Assembly: GCA_013694595.1 (NCBI GenBank)
Contig: JACDCC010000055.1
Coordinates: 1 to 32,136, forward strand
Direction: 5' to 3'
DNA: 32,136 bases
Source: Chthoniobacterales bacterium
GTDB lineage: Bacteria > Verrucomicrobiota > Verrucomicrobiia > Chthoniobacterales > UBA10450
A program made the position numbers and the translations under genes. This document shows, in pieces, positions 31,335 to 32,136 of the stretch (the stretch's first letter is position 1; each line of letters begins with the position of its first letter). The notes beneath the pieces were generated by a model, which did no database searches, was not told the DNA's origin, and saw only the letters and a program-made list of their open reading frames with translations.

Positions 31335-32136
31335 ATGAGCTGGTCCATTCCAATCTTCCGCGTCGCCGGCATTCTCGTGCGCATTCATGTCACATTCCTG
31401 CTGCTGCTGGCGTGGCTCGGCTTCATGTATTACTCGCAGGGCGGGTCGGCGGTCGCGGCGGCGCGAGTCTTCTTCATCCTGCTGCTGTTCGGCTGCGTGT
31501 TGCTCCACGAATTTGGGCACGCGATCGCCGCGAAAGGCTTCGGCATCAACACGCCGGATATCACCCTGCTGCCAATCGGGGGAGTTGCGCGCCTGGAGCG
31601 GATGCCGGAAAAGCCGAGCCAGGAGTTAATCGTGGCGCTGGCGGGCCCGGCGGTAAACGTCGTAATTGCGCTAGGTTTGTTCGCCGTCGTTGGGTTCCGC
31701 GGCGTCACGGAAGTAATGAGCGGGCAGCCGGCCGGCATGTTGACGCAGCTGATGGGGATCAATGTGTTGCTCGTGCTGTTCAATCTGCTCCCGGCTTTCC
31801 CGATGGATGGTGGACGCGTGCTGCGCGCGCTGCTCGCGGCGCGTATGAATTACGCGCGCGCAACCCAGATCGCTGCCACCGTCGGCCAGGGTTGCGCGTT
31901 CATCTTCGGATTCATCGGCTTGTTCGGAAATCCGATGCTGATTTTCATCGCGCTCTTTATCTACATCGGCGCATCGCAGGAAGCTGCGGTGGCGCAGATG
32001 CGCGACGTTTCGCGCGGAATGCCAGTCTCGAGCGCGATGGTGCGCGATTTCCGCACGCTCGCATCCGACGGGACGTTGTTGGAAGCCGTCGACGCTTTGC
32101 TGGCAACTTCACAGCACGACTTCCCGGTGGTGGAGC
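31335..32136 (+). CDS. Site-2-protease-family M50 metalloprotease with CBS domain, truncated by window end
   Basis: The first 267 codons are present and the frame is open at the window end. The protein is an intramembrane zinc protease: HEFGH at residues 58-62 (zinc ligands His58, His62; catalytic Glu59) lies in a membrane helix, and LFNLLPAFPMDGGR (148-161) supplies the third ligand Asp158. About six membrane helices are seen between residues 10 and 225. After about residue 225 the chain becomes soluble (MPVSSAMVRDFRTLASDGTLLEAVDALLATSQHDFPVVE, core CBS-like pattern), the start of a CBS-domain pair. Such enzymes cut membrane proteins in signalling or quality control and may sense nucleotides through the CBS part. 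The substrate is unknown. Confidence 0.93.
   Translation, partial: MSWSIPIFRVAGILVRIHVTFLLLLAWLGFMYYSQGGSAVAAARVFFILLLFGCVLLHEFGHAIAAKGFGINTPDITLLPIGGVARLERMPEKPSQELIVALAGPAVNVVIALGLFAVVGFRGVTEVMSGQPAGMLTQLMGINVLLVLFNLLPAFPMDGGRVLRALLAARMNYARATQIAATVGQGCAFIFGFIGLFGNPMLIFIALFIYIGASQEAAVAQMRDVSRGMPVSSAMVRDFRTLASDGTLLEAVDALLATSQHDFPVVE

Noticed and set aside
1-32136. CRISPR array, tRNA or rRNA gene, prophage or transposase
   Set aside because: No regularly spaced direct repeats, cloverleaf sequences, rRNA segments or mobile-element proteins were seen on either strand.

Overview
The window is a GC-rich stretch of bacterial chromosome, densely packed with mostly housekeeping genes. Long antisense open frames are common, as expected at this base composition. 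Two TonB/ExbD gene sets, several small lipoproteins and secreted proteins, an LPS-type family 9 glycosyltransferase and a PBP5-like carboxypeptidase point to a diderm. The gene set, the protein sequences and the style of the repeats suggest a member of the Verrucomicrobiota, perhaps a soil Chthoniobacterales-like lineage. That placement is inference from memory; no 16S rRNA or other decisive marker is present.

Layout. Positions 1-1319 hold the end of an exbD, then a tonB and a second exbD. Positions 1339-7414 hold rdgB, leuS, mscL, a PdeM-like phosphoesterase, a 3D-domain lipoprotein and galE. Positions 7415-8178 hold a palindromic element, a strong bidirectional terminator and a threonine-rich secreted protein. 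Next come hisS-aspS, a sodium:solute symporter and an OGG1-type DNA glycosylase. Positions 14083-16839 form a tight run of tonB-like, exbB, exbD and def. After one secreted protein there is a 665-base gene-free stretch that looks like the replication origin, followed by dnaA and dnaN (18146-20693). The minus-strand run miaB, membrane protein, family 9 glycosyltransferase follows. The last third carries mtnP, a small lipoprotein, the minus-strand group gloA-dac-bioF, the plus-strand group ubiX-acyltransferase-folD, an FAD oxidoreductase and the first 267 codons of a site-2-protease-type membrane protease.

How the genes work together. Two energy-transducing systems would use the proton gradient to drive outer-membrane functions. 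Replication initiation (oriC, dnaA, dnaN), translation (leuS, hisS, aspS, miaB, def) and repair or nucleotide-pool sanitation (ogg, pdeM, rdgB) are well represented. Envelope genes include the glycosyltransferase, the DD-carboxypeptidase, mscL and the lipoproteins. Stop and start codons overlap at tonB/exbB, exbD/def, dac/bioF and ubiX/acyltransferase, which suggests translational coupling. Two convergent gene pairs share a four-base palindrome that supplies both stop codons.

The most unusual structure is a family of dispersed inverted repeats placed exactly at gene ends (about 9420-9514, 16862-16953 and 20746-20900). Two copies are translated in the same frame and give unrelated proteins (HisRS and a glycosyltransferase) similar C-terminal tails beginning Ser-Ser-Arg-Ala. 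I found no CRISPR array, prophage, transposase, tRNA or rRNA, and no clearly new multi-gene system.
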